This document shows positions 1 to 7,122 of a stretch of DNA of 8,634 bases, one piece after another (within the stretch, counting starts at the first letter, position 1; each line of letters starts with the position of its first letter). The notes under the pieces were generated by a model that did no database searches, was not told the origin of the DNA, and saw only the letters and a list, made by a program, of their open reading frames with translations. The stretch covers positions 1 through 8,634 of the forward strand of contig DMDI01000275.1 of the NCBI GenBank assembly GCA_003445555.1. The letters run 5' to 3'. The translations under genes and the position numbers were made by a program. Source of the stretch: Desulfotomaculum sp. Its GTDB lineage: Bacteria > Bacillota > Desulfotomaculia > Desulfotomaculales > Nap2-2B.

Positions 1-50
1 CACCGCCCCCCCCCTTCCTTCCCGAATCCCCCGCCTTTTTCCCGTCAACC
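1..50. other. Probable low-quality sequence at the left edge
   Basis: The first ~50 bases are almost only C and T on the plus strand, with a run of nine C and several shorter C and T runs. Read on the minus strand this gives a Gly/Lys-rich tail (GRKGGGG) where mutases normally have a conserved GTxQND-type segment. The sudden loss of family similarity together with G-biased homopolymers suggests sequencing or contig-end artefact rather than biology. Confidence 0.6.
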
Positions 51-571
51 GAGCTTAATTTACCCCCTTTTTTTTCGGCAAAAGCAAAGTACGTGGCCGT
101 ATGGGGACAAGTGGTAGTAATCATTTGGATCCCCGCCGCACTTATTTTATCAATGGAAAAACCCTCAAAAATAGTTTCCATGTCCTGTAAATTGCTAATA
201 TTAACGCCGCCTGCTCCCAGTTCTGCTTCTGCCAGCGGATGGTCAGGGTCGTTTCCGGAAAGACTTAAATTATCCATGGCAATGGCAAACCCGGTCGTAC
301 CATTTTCGTATTCATACCGGAATCTTTTGTTTGTCTCTTCGGGGGTTTCCAAGCCGGAAAATTGACGAATGGTCCACAACCTTCCCCGGTACATGGTAGG
401 ATAAATGCCGCGCGTATAAGGCGGCTCACCCGGTAAGCCTAAATCCCGTTCGCAATTTAAATCTTTAATATCTTCAGGAAGATAAATTCTTTTTACGGGT
501 ATTTCTGAGTTTGTGGTAAAAGTTTCTTTTCTTTCTTTAAACTTTTTAGAATTTACTTTAGAGTCACTCAC
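1..571 (-). CDS. Methylmalonyl-CoA-mutase-like large (substrate-binding) subunit, N-terminal part; runs off the left edge
   Basis: This frame opens at a GTG (571) preceded by GGGAGGTGG at a 6-nt spacing, and stays open for 190 codons to the edge. It is recognisable as the start of the TIM barrel of B12-dependent acyl-CoA mutases: LGLPGEPPYTRGIYPTMYRG at about residues 44-63, then WTIRQF (66-71), ETNKRF and DHPLAEAELG. By alignment from memory to Propionibacterium MutB, the CoA/substrate residues Y75, T77, M78, R82, T85 and R87 are kept (Y57, T59, M60, R64, T67, R69 here), but the carboxylate-contacting Y89 is Phe71, as in isobutyryl-CoA mutase. The usual VAFDLPT segment reads IAMDNLS, also divergent. 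It follows the CoA-transferase by 67 bases, so it probably rearranges a branched or alkyl-substituted succinyl-CoA, as in alkane degradation. Substrate is inference. Residues beyond about 177 do not look like the family and are doubtful sequence. The B12 domain is not visible. Confidence 0.85.
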   Translation of the reverse strand, partial: MSDSKVNSKKFKERKETFTTNSEIPVKRIYLPEDIKDLNCERDLGLPGEPPYTRGIYPTMYRGRLWTIRQFSGLETPEETNKRFRYEYENGTTGFAIAMDNLSLSGNDPDHPLAEAELGAGGVNISNLQDMETIFEGFSIDKISAAGIQMITTTCPHTATYFAFAEKKGGKLSSVDGKKAGDSGRKGGGG

Positions 572-577
572 AACTTT

Positions 578-586
578 CCACCTCCC
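578..586 (-). promoter_or_regulatory. Shine-Dalgarno deciding the GTG start of the mutase gene
   Basis: GGGAGGTGG on the minus strand lies 6 nt before the GTG at 571. No ATG in this frame lies nearby (the next is codon 60, inside the conserved TMY motif), so the GTG start is well supported. Confidence 0.8.
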
Positions 587-638
587 AAACTGCCTTTCTT
601 AACTTTTTGTTTATTCTAATCAGCCAGTCTTGTGCTTT

Positions 639-1817
639 TTAACGGCCGTATTGAAAAATAACTTTTTTATTAATAAGGTTCTCAATTTCTTCTTCCCCAA
701 ATCCGGCTTCCTTTAAAATATCCGTGGAGTGCTCGCCAATACGAGGAGTGGATGTTTTAATTTGACCCGGTGTATCCGAAAGACGCAAAGCAATTCCCGG
801 CACCTTTACTTTTCCCAAGACCGGATCATTAAGCTCTACCACTACGCCGCGTTCTCCGACGTGGGGGTCTTCTATCACCTGACTAACAGTCATCACCCGG
901 GCACAAGGAATGCCAACGGAGTCCATCATTTCTTTTAATTCTACACTGCCATATTTACTCAATATTTCTTGAACCAGAGAAATAAGATCGGCTCTGTTTT
1001 TAGTCCGGTCGGCATTTTTAACAAAACGGGGGTCATCATAAAGATGGCTTAAATTTAATAAGCGGCAAAATTCTTTCCACATCTTTTCGGTGGAAACGCC
1101 AATAAATAAAGGATCGTCTTTAGTATTAAAGACCTGATATGGAGCTCCCAATAAATGCCCCGAGCCAACGCGCGGAGGATTTTGACCGGTAATAGAACAA
1201 AAAGTAATCCAATAATTCATCCAGGAAACAGCGGTATCAAAAAGCGACACATCAATATACTGGCCCTTACCCGTTTTTTCCCGGACCATTAAAGCCATTA
1301 AAATACCAATCACCCCGTACATTCCCGTTCCGTAATCAATTAAAGAAGAAGCTATGCGTACCGGGGGACGATCCGGCTCTCCTGTAGCGGCCATTAAGCC
1401 CGACTCGGCCTGGGCACAAATATCATAACCAGGACGTTTTTTGTAAGGACCGCTTTGCCCGTAGCCGGAAATGGAACAATAAATGATCTTGGGGTTTATC
1501 TTACTTACTTGTTCGTAATTAAAACCAAGCCTTTCCATAACGCCCGGAACAAAGGCTTCCATGAAAACATCGGCTTCCTTGACTAATCTAAAAATTACCT
1601 CTTTAGCCTCCGGGGTCCTTAAATCAATCGCTAAACCTCTTTTGTTCCGGTTAACCACTACCGACCACGCCCCACCCATCGTGGGACGGAAATGGTCGCC
1701 GGACGGTGGTTCAACTTTAATTACCTCAGCCCCCATGTCTCCTAAAATCATCCCGCCAAAAGGGCCGCCTGCCGCCTGGGTAAAATCCAACACCTTAATT
1801 CCTTCCAATGGTTGCAT
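639..1817 (-). CDS. Family III (CaiB/BaiF, formyl-CoA-transferase type) CoA-transferase, likely for a substituted succinate
   Basis: The 392-residue product has the length and fold signature of class III CoA-transferases: an N-terminal VLDFTQAAGGPFGGMILGDMGAEVIKVEPPSGD block (residues 9-41), NRNKRGLAIDL (57-65), the EAFVPGVMERLG segment (87-98), SISGYGQSGPY (115-125) and SLIDYGTGMYGVIGILMAL (158-176). Asp161 is the expected catalytic Asp that forms the acyl anhydride/CoA intermediate. The start has AAAGGGGGT about 7 nt upstream. Family members BbsE/BbsF move CoA from succinyl-CoA to benzylsuccinate as a two-gene pair; here one gene is seen, so the enzyme may be homo-oligomeric. Its place between fumarate-addition accessory genes and a mutase suggests alkyl- or benzylsuccinate as the acceptor. 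The family is clear; the substrate is inferred from context. Confidence 0.92.
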   Translation of the reverse strand: MQPLEGIKVLDFTQAAGGPFGGMILGDMGAEVIKVEPPSGDHFRPTMGGAWSVVVNRNKRGLAIDLRTPEAKEVIFRLVKEADVFMEAFVPGVMERLGFNYEQVSKINPKIIYCSISGYGQSGPYKKRPGYDICAQAESGLMAATGEPDRPPVRIASSLIDYGTGMYGVIGILMALMVREKTGKGQYIDVSLFDTAVSWMNYWITFCSITGQNPPRVGSGHLLGAPYQVFNTKDDPLFIGVSTEKMWKEFCRLLNLSHLYDDPRFVKNADRTKNRADLISLVQEILSKYGSVELKEMMDSVGIPCARVMTVSQVIEDPHVGERGVVVELNDPVLGKVKVPGIALRLSDTPGQIKTSTPRIGEHSTDILKEAGFGEEEIENLINKKVIFQYGR

Positions 1818-1864
1818 TAAAAAACCCCCTTTAGTATTATTTCTTCATATTATAACACTATAAT

Positions 1865-3709
1865 TTAATCATAAATAGTCGTACAAGGCAAAATTTCTAC
1901 CGGAATTCCGGTTTCCCTTTCAATATCCAAATAAACTCTCCCCGTAAGGTCTCTTCCCCACTGGTTAAGATTAAAGGGAGAAGAGGGAATAACAATTAAA
2001 TCAAGCTTAGAGTCTTTTTTATTCAAATATCGCCTTATCCCATAAATAAAATCTTCTGCCACTAAAAGGTCACCCATAAAAATATTGCCGCCAAAAAATT
2101 TATTGGCGGGCACTTCCAAGGTTAGATTAAATTCTCCGTTACCAAAAAAAGGTGATTCTTTAAGACATTGTTCCAGCGTGGGTTTTACTAAAGAAGAAGT
2201 AAATAAAAGCACTTCTTTGGCCTGGTGAAGTTTAATTATTTCCTTTAACTTTTCCAGATAACCTGTTCTAAAGCCAGTACCTAAAAAAATAATACCTAAA
2301 TGAGCATCAGTGTATTCATAATAAGGGTAAGCGTACCGGCTTAAGTCAAGCTTTATTTCTGTTGTCCCTTTATCCCTTTCTACCGTAAAGTGAACTGTTT
2401 TTATTTCGTTTTGGTGAATAAAAGAAAGAAGTTCACGCGCCTGGGGACGGTTGTGTATTGAAATATTATTAATGTTACGGATTACATCTCCTTTTTTAAG
2501 TCCCCCTAATGCGGCCGGGGAATTTTGCACCACCCCAATAACTTCAGGCTGATTTTTTATAACCGCGTAAAGATTTTCTTCGTACATCCCCGGCATTATC
2601 ACCAAGGGACAGCTTAAACCGGTCCGTAATTCCCTTACTTGCTTAACCACCCCGGCCCATATTTTTTCCCGGTTAAAAATTTCTTGCTCCGAAAAATATT
2701 TGGTATACCCCGGTAAGCTAACCTGGATATGGTGAGCGGCATGTTGTTCGGCGTATAAAATTGTTTTTTCTAAGTCGGCCAGCATTTCTTCCTCAGAATC
2801 AAGCGGCCAAGGCACAATCACAATAGCATAGGGAACTTCCACCGCTTTTAGTAAGGGCAATGACTCGAGGGCTACTTGGGGGTATTTGTCTTGCATAAGC
2901 TTGGCGCGTCGCAGCGGGGAAGCACTGTTTAAAGAAATATCCAAAAAAACGGGTTTAAGTTGGGCTAGGGCAGAAACTGTAGTCGAAGTTAAAGTGGAAC
3001 CGTTAGTATTAAGGCGAAATACCTGATTTGTTTTTGACCTTAAAAGATTTAAGACCTCTAAAATATAAGGGTGGCATAATACCTCACCGCAGCTACCCAA
3101 ATTTAAAAAAAGACTTCTTTTTGCCAGGGGATTAAAATATTTTATTCTTGTTTTTAGGGCGGCTAATTCTTCTTTTGCGCTTAAAGGAAGGCTTTTTAGC
3201 GCTAATTGAGGGGGATTTCCTTTATTATAACAAAAAACACAATTACAATTACAGCGGGTAGCCGCATGTTCAAAAACTTCCGCCGGGTCACCCTCCGAAG
3301 GCACCGTCCAATGTTCTAGTTGCTTTAATCGAAAACCATCAACGGCAACAACTTCGCCGTCTTTTTCTAACTCCACCAGGGCTAAAATATTTTCCAGCCA
3401 CTTTTTTATTAAAGCTATACGCGGTTCATAAAACAAAGCAGCTTTTATTTCTTGCCCGTCATTTTCTTCCTCCGGAGATAATACCTTTTTTTCAATTGAG
3501 GTGAATAGTTTATGAATTACCTGGTTATTTTTTAAGAACTTAAAACCATCTACCTTTATTTCTTTGTCTCCAGCGCAGGGAATAACTAAATCAAGCAAAC
3601 TTTTAAATAATACTTTAATTACTTCATCCGGAAGATCGGGTGTTGGATGCTCAGCAACATCTTTTGGCTCTAAAGAATAGCTAAATATGTAATCATGGGT
3701 CTCGCTCAT
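1865..3709 (-). CDS. Radical SAM protein with internal PDZ domain and DUF512-like C-terminus
   Basis: Counting from the upstream ATG (3715), the product is 616 residues; I prefer the ATG at codon 3 (3709), because AAAAGGGAG touches the first ATG but lies 6 nt before the second. Residues 1-150 are unassigned. A radical SAM core starts at TRCNCNCVFCYNKG, giving the CxxxCxxC ligands C155, C159 and C162 with an extra C157. LNLGSCGE (205-211) stands in for the SAM-binding GGE motif and FRLNTNGS (233-240) fits a later barrel strand. A PDZ-like domain covers about 388-458 (VIGVVQNSPAALGGLKKGDVI core). The C-terminal 530-612, with ANKFFGG and GDLLVAEDFI, recalls DUF512. Known PDZ/radical SAM/DUF512 proteins put the PDZ first, so this order is different. 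The operon place suggests a role in making or repairing the glycyl-radical enzyme or a cofactor; substrate unknown. Confidence 0.85.
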   Translation of the reverse strand: MSETHDYIFSYSLEPKDVAEHPTPDLPDEVIKVLFKSLLDLVIPCAGDKEIKVDGFKFLKNNQVIHKLFTSIEKKVLSPEEENDGQEIKAALFYEPRIALIKKWLENILALVELEKDGEVVAVDGFRLKQLEHWTVPSEGDPAEVFEHAATRCNCNCVFCYNKGNPPQLALKSLPLSAKEELAALKTRIKYFNPLAKRSLFLNLGSCGEVLCHPYILEVLNLLRSKTNQVFRLNTNGSTLTSTTVSALAQLKPVFLDISLNSASPLRRAKLMQDKYPQVALESLPLLKAVEVPYAIVIVPWPLDSEEEMLADLEKTILYAEQHAAHHIQVSLPGYTKYFSEQEIFNREKIWAGVVKQVRELRTGLSCPLVIMPGMYEENLYAVIKNQPEVIGVVQNSPAALGGLKKGDVIRNINNISIHNRPQARELLSFIHQNEIKTVHFTVERDKGTTEIKLDLSRYAYPYYEYTDAHLGIIFLGTGFRTGYLEKLKEIIKLHQAKEVLLFTSSLVKPTLEQCLKESPFFGNGEFNLTLEVPANKFFGGNIFMGDLLVAEDFIYGIRRYLNKKDSKLDLIVIPSSPFNLNQWGRDLTGRVYLDIERETGIPVEILPCTTIYD

Positions 3710-3715
3710 AAACAT

Positions 3716-3723
3716 CTCCCTTT
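3716..3723 (-). promoter_or_regulatory. Shine-Dalgarno deciding the start of the radical SAM-PDZ gene
   Basis: AAAGGGAG on the minus strand directly abuts the ATG at 3715 (no spacer) but sits 6 nt from the ATG at 3709. The second ATG is therefore the likelier start, removing two residues (MF) from the longest frame. Confidence 0.65.
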
Positions 3724-3738
3724 TAAATTACGGCTGGA

Positions 3739-4077
3739 TTATAAACTTTTCTGCTTAGAAGAAGAGTATGGCGGGGTTATTCTTTTGTACATTTGCTTGA
3801 TAAATTTCTCTAACGCCGGGTCAAAAAGGGACCGGTTCAAGTTTGACAGTTCTTTAAGTATTTTCTTTGCCGTCTTAACATCATTAGTTTCAACTATTTT
3901 TACCAACTGCTGAGATAAATCTTTGGCCAGCTTTATCCTTTCCTCAATCATTTCCGTGGTGGTGGTGCAAACATCACCTTTACACGAAGGGCACTGTAAA
4001 ATCACCACCGCATCATCAAAGGATAAAGATTTGAAAAGTTTAATTTCCCCTTCAAAGCCACACTGGTCACATTTCAT
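3739..4077 (-). CDS. Small zinc-ribbon protein with UVR-like helical region (paralogue of the 6735-7085 gene)
   Basis: This 112-residue protein starts with a four-Cys zinc ribbon: MKCDQCGFEG (C3, C6) and QCPSC (C29, C32). A long, probably helical part follows (about 42-100), containing IVETNDVKTAKKILKELSNL at 61-80, which resembles a UVR motif as in McsA and UvrB/C. The start is supported by AAAGGGGGTG about 6 nt upstream. It clearly aligns with the protein encoded at 6735-7085: same CDxCGFEG start, same CPxC, same NDxxxAKK(V/I)LK(D/E)LxxxNR core and a shared FIK near the end. It sits between the VWA gene and the radical SAM gene. Zinc ribbon plus UVR is the McsA layout, so an adaptor binding the AAA+ ATPase or the synthase is plausible, but this is inference. 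No known family is assigned with confidence. Confidence 0.85.
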   Translation of the reverse strand: MKCDQCGFEGEIKLFKSLSFDDAVVILQCPSCKGDVCTTTTEMIEERIKLAKDLSQQLVKIVETNDVKTAKKILKELSNLNRSLFDPALEKFIKQMYKRITPPYSSSKQKSL

Positions 4078-4109
4078 TTCTTCACCCCCTTTAGAAAAGA
4101 AAGCTTTTT

Positions 4110-5801
4110 TTAAGAAGACAATAATTTACGCCGCAACAAGCTTTCCAAGGCCTTTGGCAGTTGTTCAAAATAATCTAAAAATTGCAGGTGTTTACCATAC
4201 TGCTTAATTAAAATGTCTTTATCTTTGTAACCACAACCTAAGGTAACAAAATCAATTCTTTCTTTTTTGCAGTACTTAAGACCATATTCAACATCACAAC
4301 CACAATTTGACTCCCCATCAGTAATATGAATAATTAACCGTTGCTTTTTTTCTTTAGGCATAAGTAAAGCCGCCGCTATAATTGCCTGACCTGAAGGAGT
4401 GCGTCCGTGCGGGGGTAAAGAATACAGCTTTCCCCGGCGCAGCAGCTCTGAAACGATACATACCCCATCATGTTCCAAATAACCGTATGCTTGCAATTTG
4501 TTTTTTTGACCCTCTAAGGCTTTAAATAATGAAGAAATTGTATTTTCTACCAACTGCCATTTAGGCCCGGCCATTGATTGAGAGGCATCAATCAATAAGG
4601 TAATGTTCCAGGCTTCCTCAGGAACGAATTGCTTTAACATAAAACAATTTCCGCTAATATGGGCCCGGTAAAGACGGCGCTGGTCTATGCTACCATTTTT
4701 TAACCCCCGGTTAACCACTTTTACCCTATGCGCGTAAGTTTGAAAAACGGCCTTTAACCGGGCAACCAAATACGGGTCTATCATCGGATGGGCCGGGATG
4801 GTAAAATCCCATATCGTAGTACGTATTACATTTTCTGCTTCACCACAAATTGCTTTTACCAGCGGGGTAATATCCGAGGAGCCCACGGCCAAGCTCTCTT
4901 CAATTTCTGCGCCTAACTGTAAAGAAATTGGTTTTTTAGCAGTTGGGGTACCTTTTTTCTTTTTTATTTTTTCTTTTTTCCCCCCCTCTTCCTTCCAGGT
5001 AGTAAAATAGGTTATTCTCTCTCTTTTCCAGGGGGTAATCAAAGCTTTAATTTCTTCCCAAAGCGAAAGATAAAAGACGCTCCTCTGTTTACATCTTTCG
5101 CTAACCGAGATTTTTTCATTATAAATATGTACCAACTCGTCAGTTCTGGCGGTAAGCTTATTTAAGGGCTCCAGGTACAGCAAATTAATATCTTTAGCTT
5201 CGTAATCATCTAATGCCTTCCGCCACCATAAGTCAAATAACACCGGTGCGGTAGGGGAAAGAGAGTGATCTTTTGCCGGTGGGGCATAAAGTACTTTTCT
5301 AGCTTTCTGGACGTACAGACCCAAGGTATTTTTTTCCGCCAGTTTATTTAAATATATGTTTTCCCCGGTTAAAAACATTTTCCATAACAGATCTTTATCT
5401 AAATAATTTATTTTAGGAGAAATTGCTTCAATCTTACTCCAGACTAAATCACTCCATTCCCGGTTACGGTAAGCTTCGTGGACAACAATACCTACCAGCA
5501 CATCCATTTTTCCGGGGGGCAAAGGATAATCTCTCATAACAAAGGAGGGGTCAAGCGTAATTACCCCTTGCACCAGTTCTCTCCCCGGCAATCCTGCCCA
5601 TTCAACATTACCCACGTTCATGCCAATATGACCGGCTACTTTTCTTAGCGCCCGTAATATATTAGCCAATTCCTCCGCTTCCAGGTTGGATTTATTTTTA
5701 CGCCAAAAATCTGAATGCCCTTCGAAAACCCAGCCTGGCTTAGAAAAGGCTATCTTTTCTGTTAATTCAGTCAGGGCGGTATTAGTATCGTTCATAACCA
5801 T
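4110..5801 (-). CDS. VWA-domain (CoxE/NorD/CbbO-like) partner of the MoxR ATPase, BssF-like
   Basis: The product is 563 residues. The C-terminal ~170 form a von Willebrand A domain with an intact MIDAS: LLIDASQSM (D405, S407, S409), T468 in HGRTPSG and D495 in HITDGE. The N-terminal half is unassigned apart from VGIVVHEAYR (103-112), which looks like a degenerate metallopeptidase helix (HExxR instead of HExxH). A Lys-rich linker at 270-290 separates the halves. Inside the VWA domain, just after the MIDAS Asp, lie C500 and C502, with C511 and C523 further on. The start has AGGTGAG 5 nt upstream and overlaps the end of the ATPase gene by 20 bases, so the two are translationally coupled. MoxR/VWA pairs (NorQ/NorD, CbbQ/CbbO) remodel or activate metalloenzymes; here the client is presumably the glycyl-radical synthase. 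Client is inference. Confidence 0.88.
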   Translation of the reverse strand: MVMNDTNTALTELTEKIAFSKPGWVFEGHSDFWRKNKSNLEAEELANILRALRKVAGHIGMNVGNVEWAGLPGRELVQGVITLDPSFVMRDYPLPPGKMDVLVGIVVHEAYRNREWSDLVWSKIEAISPKINYLDKDLLWKMFLTGENIYLNKLAEKNTLGLYVQKARKVLYAPPAKDHSLSPTAPVLFDLWWRKALDDYEAKDINLLYLEPLNKLTARTDELVHIYNEKISVSERCKQRSVFYLSLWEEIKALITPWKRERITYFTTWKEEGGKKEKIKKKKGTPTAKKPISLQLGAEIEESLAVGSSDITPLVKAICGEAENVIRTTIWDFTIPAHPMIDPYLVARLKAVFQTYAHRVKVVNRGLKNGSIDQRRLYRAHISGNCFMLKQFVPEEAWNITLLIDASQSMAGPKWQLVENTISSLFKALEGQKNKLQAYGYLEHDGVCIVSELLRRGKLYSLPPHGRTPSGQAIIAAALLMPKEKKQRLIIHITDGESNCGCDVEYGLKYCKKERIDFVTLGCGYKDKDILIKQYGKHLQFLDYFEQLPKALESLLRRKLLSS

Positions 5802-6627
5802 AACCGCTCACCTGACTTTCTCCTTTTTCTACGTGAATGGCCAGCAGAATTGATTCCAGAAGATCTTTGCTCATTTGAAGGCTATACACAATTGCTTCTC
5901 TTATTGAGGCTCCGGCTGCTGCCATTTCCGCAATCATTAAGTTGTGCCGCGTAGACACAGAAAGAGGCATTTGAGTATTACCGCGCAATTTATTTACAAT
6001 ATTAACAATTGTAACTGCCTGTGCCTCACTGATACCTGTTTTTAATTTTAATACTTCCGCTTCTATTGCCGGTGGAAGATAGTCCATTGAAATAACGTAA
6101 AAGCGGTCCCTTAAAGCGGCGTCGAGCATTTCCGTGCCGGTAAATTCTTCTCCTTCATTTAAAGTGGCAAAAAAAATTACCCCATTGGCTACCCGAATTA
6201 AGCCCAGATCATCCGTCCAAACCTGCCGGTCCTCAGAAAGGACTGAAAATAACATATTTAGGGCCTTAGGGTGTTCAGGACGGTTTATCTCTTCCAGGTG
6301 AACCACACAATTAGGGGTGGTGATAGCCTGAGGAAAAAGAAACCGCTGGTAATAGGTTTCCCCATCTTTTAACCTTAACTCACCAAAAAGTTGCCCGGGT
6401 TCAGAAAGAATGCCCACTTGAAATACAGCCATTGGCCGGTTATGCCTAGCCGCAAACTGCCTGACCATACTGGACTTTCCACAACCCTGCTTACCTGTAA
6501 CCAGTATATTTACGGGATGTTTTTTAGAAAGATTTTCAAAACGCTCTAAATTATCAATTACTTCGCGGTGTAAAAAATAATGCGGGTCCTTTTCAGGGAT
6601 CATGTCTAAAACATAATTATTAGCCAT
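5782..6627 (-). CDS. MoxR/NorQ-family AAA+ ATPase, BssE-like chaperone
   Basis: The 281-residue product is a single AAA+ module, the usual size for NorQ/CbbQ/GvpN-type ATPases. Walker A is GKQGCGKS (45-52), Walker B is CVVHLEEINR (107-116), sensor 1 is in FFATLNE (N157), candidate arginine fingers are R173 and R175 in ALRDRF, and sensor 2 is in VSTRHNL (R227). The LFGELRLKDGETYY segment (80-93) after Walker A and the EDRQVW hairpin (132-137) suit the MoxR clade. The start has AAAGGAT about 6 nt upstream. Toluene-activating bss operons carry the related ATPase BssE, thought to assist assembly or activation of benzylsuccinate synthase, and the neighbouring activase and small subunit support the same role here. 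The VWA gene overlaps its end. No hydrophobic segments; cytoplasmic. Confidence 0.92.
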   Translation of the reverse strand: MANNYVLDMIPEKDPHYFLHREVIDNLERFENLSKKHPVNILVTGKQGCGKSSMVRQFAARHNRPMAVFQVGILSEPGQLFGELRLKDGETYYQRFLFPQAITTPNCVVHLEEINRPEHPKALNMLFSVLSEDRQVWTDDLGLIRVANGVIFFATLNEGEEFTGTEMLDAALRDRFYVISMDYLPPAIEAEVLKLKTGISEAQAVTIVNIVNKLRGNTQMPLSVSTRHNLMIAEMAAAGASIREAIVYSLQMSKDLLESILLAIHVEKGESQVSGYGYERY

Positions 6628-6734
6628 AAATATCCTTTAGCCAATGGGTTCAGCAGAAAAAAATATTTTCCTCCCCAATTGTATCTAAAAAAGATTAACC
6701 CCCTTTTAATATTTTTGCTTCTTTTACGGCGACG

Positions 6735-7085
6735 TTAAAAAGCTATTTTTTGCTTACTTGCGATTTCCATTTTCATCAGCTCTTTACGCTGCGTTTTTAT
6801 AAAATCGCCTATTTTCTGACTATTTACCGTGCGATTAATAATAGTAAGGTCTTTCAATACTTTTTTAGCCCCAGTTAAATCGTTATTATTGACACATTCC
6901 TGATATTGACTTATCAATCCATCTATTTTATTTTTGTCCTCTTCAATCTCATCAAGCCGGTTAACCCTAACGGCCGTGCGGCATTGAGGACATTCCCGCA
7001 CTTCGATAGGACCACATCAAGAACTTGGACAAATATACCTAAAAATAGACCTGCTCCCCTCAAAGCCACAATTATCGCAAATCAT
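6735..7085 (-). CDS. Zinc-ribbon/UVR-like protein with an in-frame TGA: candidate selenoprotein or disrupted gene
   Basis: From the ATG at 7085, with AAAAGGGGTG 5 nt upstream, the frame reads MICDNCGFEG then a TGA at codon 23 (7017-7019), then continues to a TAA at 6735. Read through, the product is 116 residues, close to the 112 of its paralogue at 3739-4077, with zinc-ribbon cysteines C3, C6, C32 and C35 and the same ND..AKK.LK.L...NR core (68-84). The TGA lies in the loop between the two Cys pairs, in a C-P-S-S-(TGA)-C-G context, so a selenocysteine would be next to C24 and four residues after C19. A hairpin follows at the right distance for a bacterial SECIS. TGA is a normal stop at the end of the activase gene, so the code is not reassigned. 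A GTG at 7001 could restart translation but has no ribosome binding site and would lose C3 and C6. Mutation or sequencing error remains possible. Confidence 0.6.
6976..7001 (-). promoter_or_regulatory. Hairpin downstream of the in-frame TGA, SECIS-like
   Basis: GTGCGG (7001-6996) pairs perfectly with CCGCAC (6981-6976), leaving a 14-nt loop that begins with G. The stem starts 15 nt after the TGA and the loop G lies 22 nt after it. As I recall the bacterial SECIS pattern (short stem, 3-14-nt loop with a G in its first two positions, roughly 16-37 nt from UGA), this fits, although the loop is at the upper limit. It could also be chance within a GC-richer coding stretch. Confidence 0.4.
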
Positions 7086-7090
7086 AAAAA

Positions 7091-7100
7091 CACCCCTTTT
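7091..7100 (-). promoter_or_regulatory. Shine-Dalgarno fixing the start of the TGA-containing zinc-ribbon gene
   Basis: AAAAGGGGTG lies 5 nt before the ATG at 7085, much like the AAAGGGGGTG before the paralogue at 4077. It shows that the gene begins upstream of the TGA, so the TGA falls inside a translated frame rather than before it. Confidence 0.75.
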
Positions 7101-7122
7101 TTATACCTTTATTTACAAATAT

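Noticed and set aside
93..365. Plus-strand open frame of 90 codons
   Set aside because: It lies opposite the conserved mutase coding sequence and its translation resembles no protein; a shadow frame. The other plus-strand frames (for example 1561-1863, 3923-4207, 4798-5010, 7960-8187) are rejected for the same reason.
6670..6708. Two Shine-Dalgarno-like purine tracts in the gap between the zinc-ribbon gene and the ATPase gene
   Set aside because: Neither is followed at a usable distance by a start codon with a worthwhile frame; the region is AT-rich with only weak, distant inverted repeats.
6735..7001. 88-residue protein starting at the GTG at 7001
   Set aside because: No Shine-Dalgarno precedes this GTG, it would lack half the zinc ribbon, and a strong ribosome binding site and ATG occur at 7085 in the same frame. 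Kept only as a possible restart.
7017..7019. Genome-wide reassignment of TGA as an explanation for the in-frame TGA
   Set aside because: The activase gene ends with TGA at 7731-7733, at the expected length for its family, so TGA works as a stop in this genome.
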